In this document: positions 24,592 to 31,652 of the stretch, one piece after another | Layout of the letters: each line of letters begins with the position of its first letter | Position numbering within the stretch: position 1 is the first letter of the stretch | Assembly (NCBI GenBank): GCA_947475715.1 | Contig: CANJNY010000039.1 | Span: 1 to 35,785, forward strand | Length of the DNA: 35,785 nt | From: Prolixibacteraceae bacterium | GTDB lineage: Bacteria > Bacteroidota > Bacteroidia > Bacteroidales > Prolixibacteraceae | Direction: 5' to 3' | Notes under the pieces: generated by a model | Database searches by the model: none | What the model was told of the DNA's origin: nothing | Seen by the model: only the letters and a program-made list of their open reading frames with translations | Made by a program: the position numbers and the translations under genes

Positions 24592-25680
24592 ATGGAGAAG
24601 AAAAAATTATCAGAGAATAAACCGATACCGGTGGATCCAAAAATGGAACCGCTGGAATTGTTTACGAAAGTGAGTTCCCTGATAGAAATCAGCCAAGCCC
24701 GAATTGCCGGCGCTTTTAATCGTGAACTCACGCTCCTTTACTGGCAGATCGGCCATCTTATCCATCAGGAAATACTGCAATTTAAAAGGGCAGACTATGG
24801 TGAGCGGGTTATTGCCTCACTGTCGCACCAATTGACTGAAACTTACGGAAAGGGCTATACCAGGACAGCACTAATCAGAATGAGACTGTTTGCAGAATTA
24901 TTTGACTTTACTGAAATTAGTGCGACACTGTCGCACCAGTTTAGCTGGAGTCATTTTATCGAGATAATCAATTTAAAAGATGATTTACAACGCAGCTTTT
25001 ACCTTGAAATGTGCAAGCTCGAAAGGTGGAGTGTTCGGCAGTTAAGAGACCGCATTGGTTCAATGCTTTTCGAACGAACAGCCATCTCCAAAAAGCCTGA
25101 AGAAACCATCCGCCATAATTTACAGCTGTTAAGGGATGAACAAAAACTATCTCACGATCTTGTATTCCGCGACCCCTATTTTCTTGACTTTCTTGGTTTA
25201 AAAGACACCTATTCCGAAAAAGATCTGGAATCGGCCATAATAACAGAGATACAGCGGTTTATTCTTGAAATGGGCTACGATTTTGCATTTCTGGCAAGAC
25301 AAAAACTGATCACAATCGATGAGGATGATTATAGTATTGACTTGCTTTTTTATCACCGGAAACTAAAATGCCTGGTAGCTATTGACCTAAAATTGGATCG
25401 TTTCAAAGCCGGATACAAGGGACAAATGGAATTGTATCTGAGCTGGCTCGAAAAGCATGAAAAAATGGAGGATGAAAACAGCCCTATTGGGTTGATCCTT
25501 TGCTCCGATTTTAAGAGTGAACATATTGAATTATTGGGTCTGAAAAACAGTAACATTAAAGTGGCAACCTATTATACCACCTTACCTTCGCTGGAGTTGC
25601 TTCAAAAGAAACTTCATAAAGCAATTATCATTGCACGTACTAACCTGGACAAAAAAACCTATACCGATGAAGAGCGATAA
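24592..25680 (+). CDS. YhcG/DUF1016 family PD-(D/E)XK nuclease
   Basis: Full-length, apparently intact protein of 362 residues. The N-terminal DUF1016 helical domain (about 20-165) contains SQARIAGAFNRELTLLYWQIG and later GYTRTALIRMRLFAELF with SHFIEIINLKD. The C-terminal half is a PD-(D/E)XK nuclease: D250 in YSIDLLFYHRKL, D265-L-K267 in VAIDLKLD, and Q279 in YKGQMELYL. Family members often lie inside type I restriction loci or other defence islands; here it follows the HsdM/HsdS relic by 86 bases, so it was probably carried by that locus. It is the best preserved gene in the decaying region. The biochemical role is not established. Confidence 0.85.
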   Translation: MEKKKLSENKPIPVDPKMEPLELFTKVSSLIEISQARIAGAFNRELTLLYWQIGHLIHQEILQFKRADYGERVIASLSHQLTETYGKGYTRTALIRMRLFAELFDFTEISATLSHQFSWSHFIEIINLKDDLQRSFYLEMCKLERWSVRQLRDRIGSMLFERTAISKKPEETIRHNLQLLRDEQKLSHDLVFRDPYFLDFLGLKDTYSEKDLESAIITEIQRFILEMGYDFAFLARQKLITIDEDDYSIDLLFYHRKLKCLVAIDLKLDRFKAGYKGQMELYLSWLEKHEKMEDENSPIGLILCSDFKSEHIELLGLKNSNIKVATYYTTLPSLELLQKKLHKAIIIARTNLDKKTYTDEER

Positions 25681-25882
25681 AGAGAAAATATTCGTTAATC
25701 ATCTTGACAACAAATTATATATGGATTCCTATCGAAGTATATTGAAGCAGCGTATTATTAATTACTAATTAGACCACAGCTGGGATGAGCGATTAATCGA
25801 AGGTCCCTATGTGAGTCCCGGTGGAATCATCGAATATATCGTGCAGTCGGTGATAAGTCAATGTAAAGCACAATCGGCGTAA
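25667..25882 (+). pseudogene. Unrecognised short ORF with an in-frame TAA
   Basis: From ATG at 25667 (overlapping the end of the nuclease gene) the frame reads MKSDKEKIFVNHLDNKLYMD and on for 33 codons to TAA at 25766-25768, then continues in the same frame with LDHSWDERLIEGPYVSPGG, then IIEYIVQSVISQCK to a stop at 25880. I do not recognise the protein. The continuous, protein-like frame on both sides suggests a recently interrupted gene, possibly the tail of a lost restriction gene. Confidence 0.4.
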
Positions 25883-25934
25883 ATTGCTTCTTAAACTATT
25901 GTAATATTAATCAAACATCTAATTATTTTATCAA

Positions 25935-26360
25935 ATGAATTTTATTAAAAGCCTTAATTCTAACCAATTAAATGAATTGATTAAATCTGCATCTGAAAGG
26001 GTAATTCTTGCACTACCGGGCATATTTAAAGAAAACATGGAAGTGATCAATTCAAAGTATTCTTCCGGTTTTAAAAACATAAAGATTGTCTTGAACTGTA
26101 GTGAAAAAATAATCCGGCAAGGTTATGGTGAAATAGAGGCGATTCAGAAACTTAAAGAAAATAGTGTGCCAGTTTTTGATCAACCGGAAAACCTGGTTTC
26201 ATTTGTAATTGTCGACAACAAAGGCTATTTTCTTTTCCCACAAAGCCGTATATTTTTGGAGGATAGCCACAACGTGAAAAATGCGATTGAAATGGATCCT
26301 TTTAGTATGGAGCAAATTATTGGGCTATTTTTCCCGCCAACTCAGGAAGAAAAAAAATAA
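25935..26360 (+). CDS. PLD-like N-terminal half of an interrupted protein
   Basis: Open frame of 141 residues. Pattern ASERVILALPGIFKENMEV, then NIKIVLNCSEKIIRQGYGEI, VPVFDQPENLVSFVIVDNKG and YFLFPQSRIF resembles one half of a phospholipase D-like fold, but no HKD motif is present, so a binding rather than catalytic role is likely. The stop TAA at 26358-26360 is followed without a frame change by FEDKLVNAV and the frame at 26385, so this and the next entry are probably one gene of about 432 codons split by one base change, as EEKK-stop-FEDK is a natural continuous helix. It precedes an AAA+ ATPase gene. Confidence 0.6.
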   Translation: MNFIKSLNSNQLNELIKSASERVILALPGIFKENMEVINSKYSSGFKNIKIVLNCSEKIIRQGYGEIEAIQKLKENSVPVFDQPENLVSFVIVDNKGYFLFPQSRIFLEDSHNVKNAIEMDPFSMEQIIGLFFPPTQEEKK

Positions 26361-26384
26361 TTTGAAGATAAACTTGTCAATGCC

Positions 26385-27233
26385 GTGATCTTGTCTTCGC
26401 AGCGGGTTCAAAACATAAATGAGATTTTAAAAGACGGAGAAAGGATAAAGGTATCGCTTCTAAACGATCAGAAATTTGATCCGGTTAAAAAAGCGATTGA
26501 ATCTAATCGACCAATACATCCCGATTTAAAGCGTGCCTTAGACTATTACACCACTAACTACTTATGGATAGATCTGAAATTTGTTGGAGCTAATTTTTCA
26601 AATAAAACTATCACAATACCAAAACATGTTCTTCCCATTGACTCAGAGGATTTGAGAAAAAAGTTGACCTCAAATTTGAAATTATTTGAAGATTTTGAGA
26701 ATTCCTCCTGGTATATCAAACTTAAAATGATAAACATAAATATTGCTGCACTAAGGAAGAAATACCTGCATCCGATTAAAGAGAAGGATGGAATGAACAT
26801 CATTTCTAAAACAAATTTCAATCTATTTAAGAAGGAATTTGAATCCATTCAAATAAATATCGATAAAACTATCTCTGAGGTTAAACAAAAAATCAATACG
26901 GAAATTGAAAATACCACAGCCAAGTTTCAACAAGTCCTTAGAGATTATTACAAAAAAAATCCTACAAAAGAATTAAAATCTTCTCCCCCCTCATCCAAAA
27001 AGGAAGATCTTGAAACATTGGTCTCATATAAAGTGAAATCTATAGGTTTCCCAGCAGGAGATGATCTTTTAAATAAATTTTCATTGTCTTATCAGGAATA
27101 CGAGTTGGCTGAAAAAGATCTGGATAACGAAAAATTAATCACTGAACTAATCGACAAGAAAATAATAAGTCCTGAAAATGGCCTAAGTTTAAAAAACTCA
27201 TTTAAAGGATATAAAGAAAAGAAAGATAAATAA
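26385..27233 (+). CDS. C-terminal half of the interrupted PLD-like/coiled-coil protein
   Basis: Open frame of 282 residues with a GTG first codon; it is in the same frame as the preceding ORF, separated only by TAA plus eight sense codons. It has no known motif. Residues about 85-170 are helical with heptad-like spacing (FKKEFESIQINIDKTISEVK, then QKINTEIENTTAKFQQVL), a Ser/Pro/Lys linker follows, and the C-terminus is charged. The linked product would be a PLD-like domain, a middle domain and a coiled coil. Translation of this half alone would need internal initiation at GTG, which looks unlikely. The ATPase reading frame starts 21 bases later. Confidence 0.55.
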   Translation: MILSSQRVQNINEILKDGERIKVSLLNDQKFDPVKKAIESNRPIHPDLKRALDYYTTNYLWIDLKFVGANFSNKTITIPKHVLPIDSEDLRKKLTSNLKLFEDFENSSWYIKLKMININIAALRKKYLHPIKEKDGMNIISKTNFNLFKKEFESIQINIDKTISEVKQKINTEIENTTAKFQQVLRDYYKKNPTKELKSSPPSSKKEDLETLVSYKVKSIGFPAGDDLLNKFSLSYQEYELAEKDLDNEKLITELIDKKIISPENGLSLKNSFKGYKEKKDK

Positions 27234-27254
27234 TACCTTCTAAATTGACCTAAC

Positions 27255-27425
27255 ATGAGAAACAGCAATCCCATTTTTGCATGGCAAAACCTCGTCGTAA
27301 AGCATTCGCCCGGCGTAGTTTTACAAAAATTAGAAAACTTATTGCAGGATGACGGAGGTATATTTAAGGATGATCCTGCATTTTTGGAGTTTCGGTCACT
27401 TTCAATGCAGTTCCGTATTACTTGA
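27255..27425 (+). pseudogene. 5' part of the AAA+ gene, ended by an in-frame TGA
   Basis: From ATG at 27255, 56 codons beginning MRNSNPIFAWQNLVVKHSPG run to TGA at 27423-27425. The same frame then continues through CTT and the ATG at 27429 of the next entry. The encoded segment is helical and looks like the beginning of a TPR-like N-terminal domain that continues past the stop (WGRYAEALAWLCLQTELNP). It lies 21 bases after the PLD-like gene, the spacing of an operon. Confidence 0.6.
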
Positions 27426-27428
27426 CTT

Positions 27429-28373
27429 ATGGAATGGGGCAGATATGCAGAAGCATTGGCCTGGTTATGTTTGCAGACTGAATTAAATCCCACAAACCTT
27501 GAAGCGCAGGCCTTAAAAAATCAATTAAAAAAGGAGCTGAGTTTTACAAAGGAGGGTAATATTGTTTCTTCAGGAAATCAGACATCAAAAAGCAAAGTAT
27601 CTTTTTTCAATTGGGGCCAGGTAGCAGGAATGCGAACGATTAAAGCAAAAATTGAAAGGGACATTTTGCTGCCCCTTAAAAATCGTGAAATGTATGAGAA
27701 AAATAATGTTTCCATTCCTAAAGGATTATTGGTCTATGGTCCTCCCGGATGCGGTAAAACTTTTATTGTCAAACGGATTGCGACCTTGCTGAATTTTAAT
27801 TTTATAGAGGTCTCCCCTTCTTCTGTAGCGAGCACCTATGTTCATGGAACACAGGAGAAAATAAAGGCATTGTTTGAGGAGGCAAAAGAAAAAAGACCAA
27901 GCCTGCTATTTATTGATGAACTGGAGGCCTTTGTTCCGAACCGGAATAGGGGTGATATTAATTTTCACTACCAGGCTGAAGTGAATGAATTTTTAATTCA
28001 GTTGAATAATGCCCATCAGAATGGAATTTTTGTGGTAGGAGCAACCAATTATCTCAATCTTATCGACGATGCAGTAAAACGTCCGGGACGGTTTGATTTA
28101 AAATTATTCTTTGGCCCCCCAGATATTGAAGCCAGAATAGAGGCTTTTAAAACACTGTTGAAAAAACGGGCACATCATATCACTAATTGGATTTATATCG
28201 GTGAAGAAACTGAGAACTTCACTTTTGCCGAAATCAATTTTGTTGTTGAGCAAACAGCACGAGATGTATCTCAAAAGAGTAAGGATTTTATTGATCTGAA
28301 TGATTTAATGAAAGTTATAGTAGCAAATCCTCCGGAGTTCGATGATCTTAAACTACAATCCTATCACTTGTGA
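27429..28373 (+). CDS. AAA+ ATPase, CDC48/FtsH-like
   Basis: ATPase of 314 residues (373 positions if joined to the upstream part). The N-terminal 60 residues are helical and TPR-like. The AAA+ module shows Walker A GPPGCGKT (104-111), Walker B LLFIDELE (D163, E164), sensor-1 N207 in GATNYLN, and arginine-finger candidates in KRPGRFD (R218, R221), with a short C-terminal lid. This is the classic AAA clade (CDC48/FtsH/katanin-like) usually acting as a hexameric unfoldase. No protease domain is present. The gene follows the PLD-like/coiled-coil gene as a two-gene unit. An ATG directly after the TGA could allow an N-truncated but catalytically complete enzyme. Confidence 0.78.
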   Translation: MEWGRYAEALAWLCLQTELNPTNLEAQALKNQLKKELSFTKEGNIVSSGNQTSKSKVSFFNWGQVAGMRTIKAKIERDILLPLKNREMYEKNNVSIPKGLLVYGPPGCGKTFIVKRIATLLNFNFIEVSPSSVASTYVHGTQEKIKALFEEAKEKRPSLLFIDELEAFVPNRNRGDINFHYQAEVNEFLIQLNNAHQNGIFVVGATNYLNLIDDAVKRPGRFDLKLFFGPPDIEARIEAFKTLLKKRAHHITNWIYIGEETENFTFAEINFVVEQTARDVSQKSKDFIDLNDLMKVIVANPPEFDDLKLQSYHL

Positions 28374-28582
28374 TAATTATATTTGAATATGTCACAAATA
28401 TTTTGGAAGAAGGTGAGCTACAGGAAAGTTCAGTTGTTCGGAATTTCCGAACAACTGCTGCCGACAATAAAAAATACGACACAGCTTTTTATAGCCTTGA
28501 TGCAATAATTTATAATGATTGCAGGATTAAATCGCATCGAGGCTCCTGGTTACGCATTTGTTCTACCCAACGGCTAAGGTAA
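28370..28582 (+). pseudogene. RhuM family remnant
   Basis: The 70-residue frame contains NILEEGELQESSVVRNFRTT and onward to SLDAIIYNDCRIKSHRGSWL and STQRLR, which fits the conserved core of RhuM/virulence-type proteins (pattern NIFxEGEL, SVVKEFxTTAADGKxY, YNLDxIIxVGYRVKSHRGTxFRxWATQxLR). The family has about 300 residues and begins upstream of this segment; here both the N-terminal helix-turn-helix part and the C-terminal domain are missing and key positions (VGY, W) are altered. Its start overlaps the end of the ATPase gene, probably by chance. Confidence 0.7.
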
Positions 28583-29167
28583 CATATCATAAAGGGCTTT
28601 ATTCCGAACTATAAATTGCTCATACAATTTGGTAAGTCACCGGGTGAGTGTTCTTGATTTGAACACTCACCCGGTGACTTTAAGATCATAGATATTCACC
28701 CGGTGACTATCTGATTCCAGCCCCCCACCCTTTCGAAGATATTTCCGGAGGTCGGAAACTGCTTCGATGACCCGGAGAACAACTTCATTGTACCGAAGAA
28801 CTTCTTCAGTACACAGGAAGGCTGCTTTGGAATGGCAGCGACTCGCTTCTCAATGACAATCAAGATCTCCGAAATAGCGATGATCCTCTACATTGCAGCA
28901 GACCAAATCTTTGATGTTATATTATATTACCTCTACACTATTCCTGGAAACCTATTTGCTATTCAGGTGAGATATCGTGGCTAAATTGAAAAATAAGGTA
29001 AATAAGGTTTTTGTGTAGTAGGTCGCTCCGGAATGACGACTAAGGTTGAAAAATGTGCAGGAATAAGGTTTAAAGAAAAATACATTCTTCACTTATTTTT
29101 TGTATATTTACTAATACATTGTCGTAACTGCATAATATTCAGTGTTATTTACTTAAATTTAATTAAC
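28583..29167. other. Non-coding stretch with palindromes
   Basis: No intact gene. The outstanding feature is the perfect 20-bp hairpin at 28634-28680 with a further half-copy at 28696-28708. A proline/cysteine-free, mixed-composition stretch follows that I could not assign to any gene. The open frame starting at 29033 reaches into the next gene, but its first 45 codons look like leader sequence. Confidence 0.5.
28634..28708. repeat. Perfect 20-bp hairpin of the GTGACCGGGTGAC family plus a half-copy
   Basis: The arm at 28634-28653 (AAGTCACCGGGTGAGTGTTC) pairs with 28661-28680 without a mismatch; the loop is 7 bases (TTGATTT). A further TCACCCGGTGACT occurs at 28696-28708. The core TCACC-S-GGTGA is itself nearly palindromic. 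Confidence 0.75.
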
Positions 29168-29893
29168 ATGAGACATCCCGAAGAGGTAATGCGCATCTTC
29201 CACAGAACGGATGAAGAGGTGTTGCAACAGTCAGACCTTAAACTGGCTTCTTTTCTTGAGAACAAAAATGTGTTTATTGAACGTTTCCCCCAATTTGCCG
29301 ACCCCTTTGCAGCGGACTGGGCAACAGTAACGGCGACTGCCCGGAGCATCCCTCCAGATTACGTATCTGTTTCCAACCAATCGGGCGAGACAGAGGCACT
29401 AATGAAACTGATGGAAGATGGAAGAAATCTCTATCAGACACTTGTACTTTTTACTCAGCTTGCTTTCCCTGGTAATGCAGCCATTCTCCGGATAATGGGA
29501 CATTCACAGTACGATTCGGCCCGAACCAGTCAGCTGAAACTTCCAATTTTACTTAAAACAGCTTATAGCCAGGCCTCTCTTCCGGATATTAAACTGGCGC
29601 TAATAATGCAAGGGATGAGAGAATCGGAGATCGACGACTTAATAATCCTGGCTGAAAGCATTATTAACCAAGAGATTGTCCAGCAAAAAGCTAAGAAAGA
29701 GCGGACCCTTGATGCAAACAGGCGAATCACTGCGCTCAATCTGGTGTGGTCCAAAATGTCGTTGGTATGCCAGTGTGCCAAATTACTGTTCCAGAATGAT
29801 GCTCTACGCTACAACCTTTTTCTGCTCAGTGACAGCGTGACACCAACACCAATCCCGGTACCGGCACCTGCACTGATGGATAAAGCACAGTAA
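29168..29893 (+). CDS. Conserved protein of unknown function, locally duplicated
   Basis: I do not recognise this family. From the ATG at 29168 the protein has 241 residues, mainly helical, with MRHPEEVMRIFHRTDEEVLQ at the start, an LMKLMEDGRNLYQTLVLFTQ helix, a middle LRIMGHSQYDSARTSQLKLP, and a Pro-rich tail (TPTPIPVPAPALMDKAQ). The open frame reaches back to 29033, but a broken second copy at 30135 is similar only from about 29168 plus a little leader, which supports this start. It has no signal peptide or membrane helix. The neighbours are a toxin-antitoxin remnant and the broken copy. Confidence 0.65.
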   Translation: MRHPEEVMRIFHRTDEEVLQQSDLKLASFLENKNVFIERFPQFADPFAADWATVTATARSIPPDYVSVSNQSGETEALMKLMEDGRNLYQTLVLFTQLAFPGNAAILRIMGHSQYDSARTSQLKLPILLKTAYSQASLPDIKLALIMQGMRESEIDDLIILAESIINQEIVQQKAKKERTLDANRRITALNLVWSKMSLVCQCAKLLFQNDALRYNLFLLSDSVTPTPIPVPAPALMDKAQ

Positions 29894-30007
29894 TTTAGTG
29901 ACCTGGTATTAATCAGCAAAATTGAACATGGTTTGGAGGATATTAAATATGGCAGAGTATATTCGAAAAGTGAGGTAGCAGAAAAGATGGAAAAATGGCT
30001 CAAGTAA
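29894..30007 (+). pseudogene. Antitoxin C-terminus of a RelB/ParD-like pair
   Basis: Read in the frame ending at TAA 30005-30007, the DNA encodes FSDLVLISKIEHGLEDIKYG, then RVYSKSEVAEKMEKWLK. The GLEDIKxGRVYSxxEVxxxMEKWLK pattern is the usual C-terminus of RelB/ParD-type antitoxins. The N-terminal part is missing: the frame is closed by TAA at 29891, at the end of the previous gene. Confidence 0.6.
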
Positions 30008-30033
30008 TTTGGTCCTATAAAGCATACGAATGA
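29995..30033 (+). pseudogene. N-terminal stub of a RelE/ParE-like toxin
   Basis: ATG at 29995 overlaps the antitoxin end by 13 bases, the standard layout, and gives MAQVIWSYKAYE before TGA at 30031. MxxVIWSxxAxE is a typical start of RelE/ParE toxins (compare MAKIIWTxxAxxDL). Only 12 codons remain; downstream the frame is closed. Confidence 0.5.
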
Positions 30034-30134
30034 ATTTCAGAAATACTTTTTATCAACTAAATTGTGTGCATTTATACAATAAATATCCTAACGTTATGTT
30101 TTTCAAGTGTTATCATGACTTAAATTTTACAGTT

Positions 30135-30279
30135 ATGGAGCATCCTACCATCCTGCAGACGTATACGTTTTTTCAGCAAACCAGATGAAGAGGTCCTGCA
30201 GAAGTCGGATCTGAAACTGGCACTTTCGTGGAGAACAAGAAACTATTTGTTTTACGCTTTCCCCAATTTGATGACTTCA
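30135..30279 (+). pseudogene. Broken 5' copy of the unknown gene at 29168
   Basis: The DNA from ATG 30135 aligns with the first part of the 29168 gene when two frame changes are allowed: PDEEVLQKSDLKLA against TDEEVLQQSDLKLA, then VENKKLFVLRFPQFDD against LENKNVFIERFPQFAD. Even the leader is similar (AGTGTTATxxACTTAAATTT before both). It is cut off at about 30280, at the edge of the REP-like cluster. So a tandem duplicate was lost after insertion of the repeat/transposase element. Confidence 0.65.
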
Positions 30280-30290
30280 TGCTAAAAATC

Positions 30291-30617
30291 AATGATCATG
30301 TCACCCTTTCCGGGTTCCAAAACTCTTCATCTTATGTTTTCCTATAATCATACCACCTCTTCGAGGTTGAAAAACCGAAGCCAGAATGAAGGTAATATTC
30401 AAATATAATGCAAAACAAGAAAGAAGATAAGATTCAAATAAATACCGAATAAGAAACCTGATTATATTATTCAAATCATCTGCCTATCAACCCCGAAGGG
30501 GTATCATGATTATAGCCAAAACATAATATTTCACCAATCTCAACCCCGAAGGGGTGACAGGATTATAGGGAAACAGGATGTGGGCATCGGCAAAACCCTG
30601 AAAGGGTGAGATGATTG
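30291..30617. repeat. Left REP-like cluster (five palindromes)
   Basis: Five related palindromes: about 30291-30319 (TCACCCTTTCCGGGTTCC), 30343-30369 (ATAATCATACCACCTCTTCG, then AGGTTG), and in opposite orientation 30488-30515 and 30541-30568 (stem-loop AACCCCGAAGGGGT followed by ATCATGATTATAG-like tails) and 30592-30617. Bases 30299-30604 are almost identical to 31142-31446, with about nine single-base differences by eye and one indel. Confidence 0.8.
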
Positions 30618-30661
30618 CTGGATTTAAACATTTAAATTATTAACCTTTTAAAACTCTCCTT

Positions 30662-31123
30662 ATGGCCGGAACATTTTCACAAATCTATATTCAAACCGTA
30701 TTTGCAGTAAATGGCCGGAGCAATCTTTTGTTAAAACCATGGCGTGATGAAGTTTTCAAATACATGTCCGGAATTATTAAAGGAAAAAATCAAAAACCAA
30801 TTATTGTGAATGGAATCGAAAATCATGTGCATCTGTTTATTGGATTAAAACCTTCAATGGCATTATCAGATTTAATCAGAGATGTGAAAAATAATACATC
30901 CAATTTTATCAATGAAAAACGACTTGTTCACGGTAAATTTTCCTGGCAGGAAGGCCATGGATCATTTTCTTACTCCCATTCACAGATAGAGCAGGTTTAT
31001 CAATACATCTTGAACCAGGAGGAACATCATCATACAAAAACATTTAGAGAGGAATATTTAGAATTTCTGAGGAAATATGAAATTGAATATGACGAAAAAT
31101 ATTTATTCGAATGGAATGAATAA
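30662..31123 (+). mobile_element. IS200-like Y1 transposase (RAYT/TnpA-REP type)
   Basis: HUH single-strand transposase of 153 residues, apparently intact. The HUH motif is H55-V-H57 in GIENHVHLFIGL, the catalytic tyrosine is probably Y115 in the YILNQ motif (Y115, Q119), and the start MAGTFSQIYIQTVFAVNGR and the KTFREEYLEFLRKYEIEYDE tail match the Transposase_17 group. No TnpB partner is present. It sits between two near-identical clusters of REP-like palindromes, as RAYT genes typically do; RAYTs are usually single-copy and associated with REP spreading. It could instead be a small IS200 member whose ends are the flanking palindromes. Confidence 0.85.
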
Positions 31124-31134
31124 TGGAAACGAAT

Positions 31135-31446
31135 ATAATCCTGTCACCCTTTCCGGGTTCCAAACCTCTTCATCTTATGTTTTCTATAATCATAACACCT
31201 CTTCGAGGTTGAAAAACCGAAGCCAGAATGAAGGTAATATTCAAATAAAATGCAAAACAAGAAAGAAGATAAGATTCAAATAAATACCGAATAAGAAACC
31301 TGATTATATTATTCAAATCATCTGCCTATCAACCCCGAAGGGGTATCATGATTATAGCCAAAACATAATATCCCACCAATCTCAACCCCGAAGGGGTGTC
31401 ATGATTATAGGGAAACAGGATGTGGCCATCGGCAAAACCCTGAAAG
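31135..31446. repeat. Right REP-like cluster (second copy of the left one)
   Basis: Bases 31142-31446 repeat 30299-30604, with palindromes at 31135-31161, 31185-31211, 31330-31357 (stem-loop AACCCCGAAGGGGT) and 31383-31410. The last element of the left cluster is cut here: after AAACCCTGAAAG the sequence changes to TAGTTTAGG, which marks the duplication boundary. Confidence 0.8.
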
Positions 31447-31652
31447 TAGTTTAGGATTCGAGGGTTAAAAATTGCAAACGATTTCGAACCAAAAAACCAA
31501 ATATAAAGTAAAGTTAAAACTTGTTCGTATATGAACAAGTCATAGCTTTACAGAATAAAATATCACAAAATTTTTACTTCACTCAACCCCAGATAAATGA
31601 GTGATCGGGTGACAATGTTCATACTTTAAAAGTCACCCGGTCACTATCAAAA
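31447..31652. other. Spacer between the REP-like clusters and the hexuronate operon
   Basis: No gene. It holds an 8-bp hairpin ACTTGTTC (31519-31526) / GAACAAGT (31533-31540) followed by CATAGCTTTAC, which resembles the right arm of the hairpin at 22816-22853, and the palindrome at 31600-31645. Confidence 0.5.
31600..31645. repeat. Palindrome of the GTGACCGGGTGAC family, copy 3
   Basis: AGTGATCGGGTGAC (31600-31613) pairs with GTCACCCGGTCACT (31632-31645) with one wobble across an 18-base loop. It lies 8 bases beyond the transporter stop codon and may serve as its 3' hairpin. There is no clear T-run on the minus strand. Confidence 0.65.

Noticed and set aside
23085-27425. Stop-codon reassignment to explain the in-frame stops
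   Set aside because: TAG, TAA and TGA are all involved, and genes elsewhere in the window end normally with these codons.
28709-29030. A possible gene remnant in the stretch after the 20-bp hairpin
   Set aside because: No frame on either strand gave a recognisable protein motif by eye.
29033-29167. Extended N-terminus of the 241-residue unknown protein
   Set aside because: The extra 45 codons look like leader DNA, and the broken second copy matches only from the ATG at 29168 and a short leader.
31077-31283. 68-residue open frame running from the transposase gene into the right palindrome cluster
   Set aside because: It reads through repeat DNA in another frame and has no protein-like features.
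31519-31552. A transposon end shared by the hairpins at 22816 and 31519
   Set aside because: The two share only AACAAGTCA and GCTTTAC; the similarity is too short to claim terminal repeats of one element.
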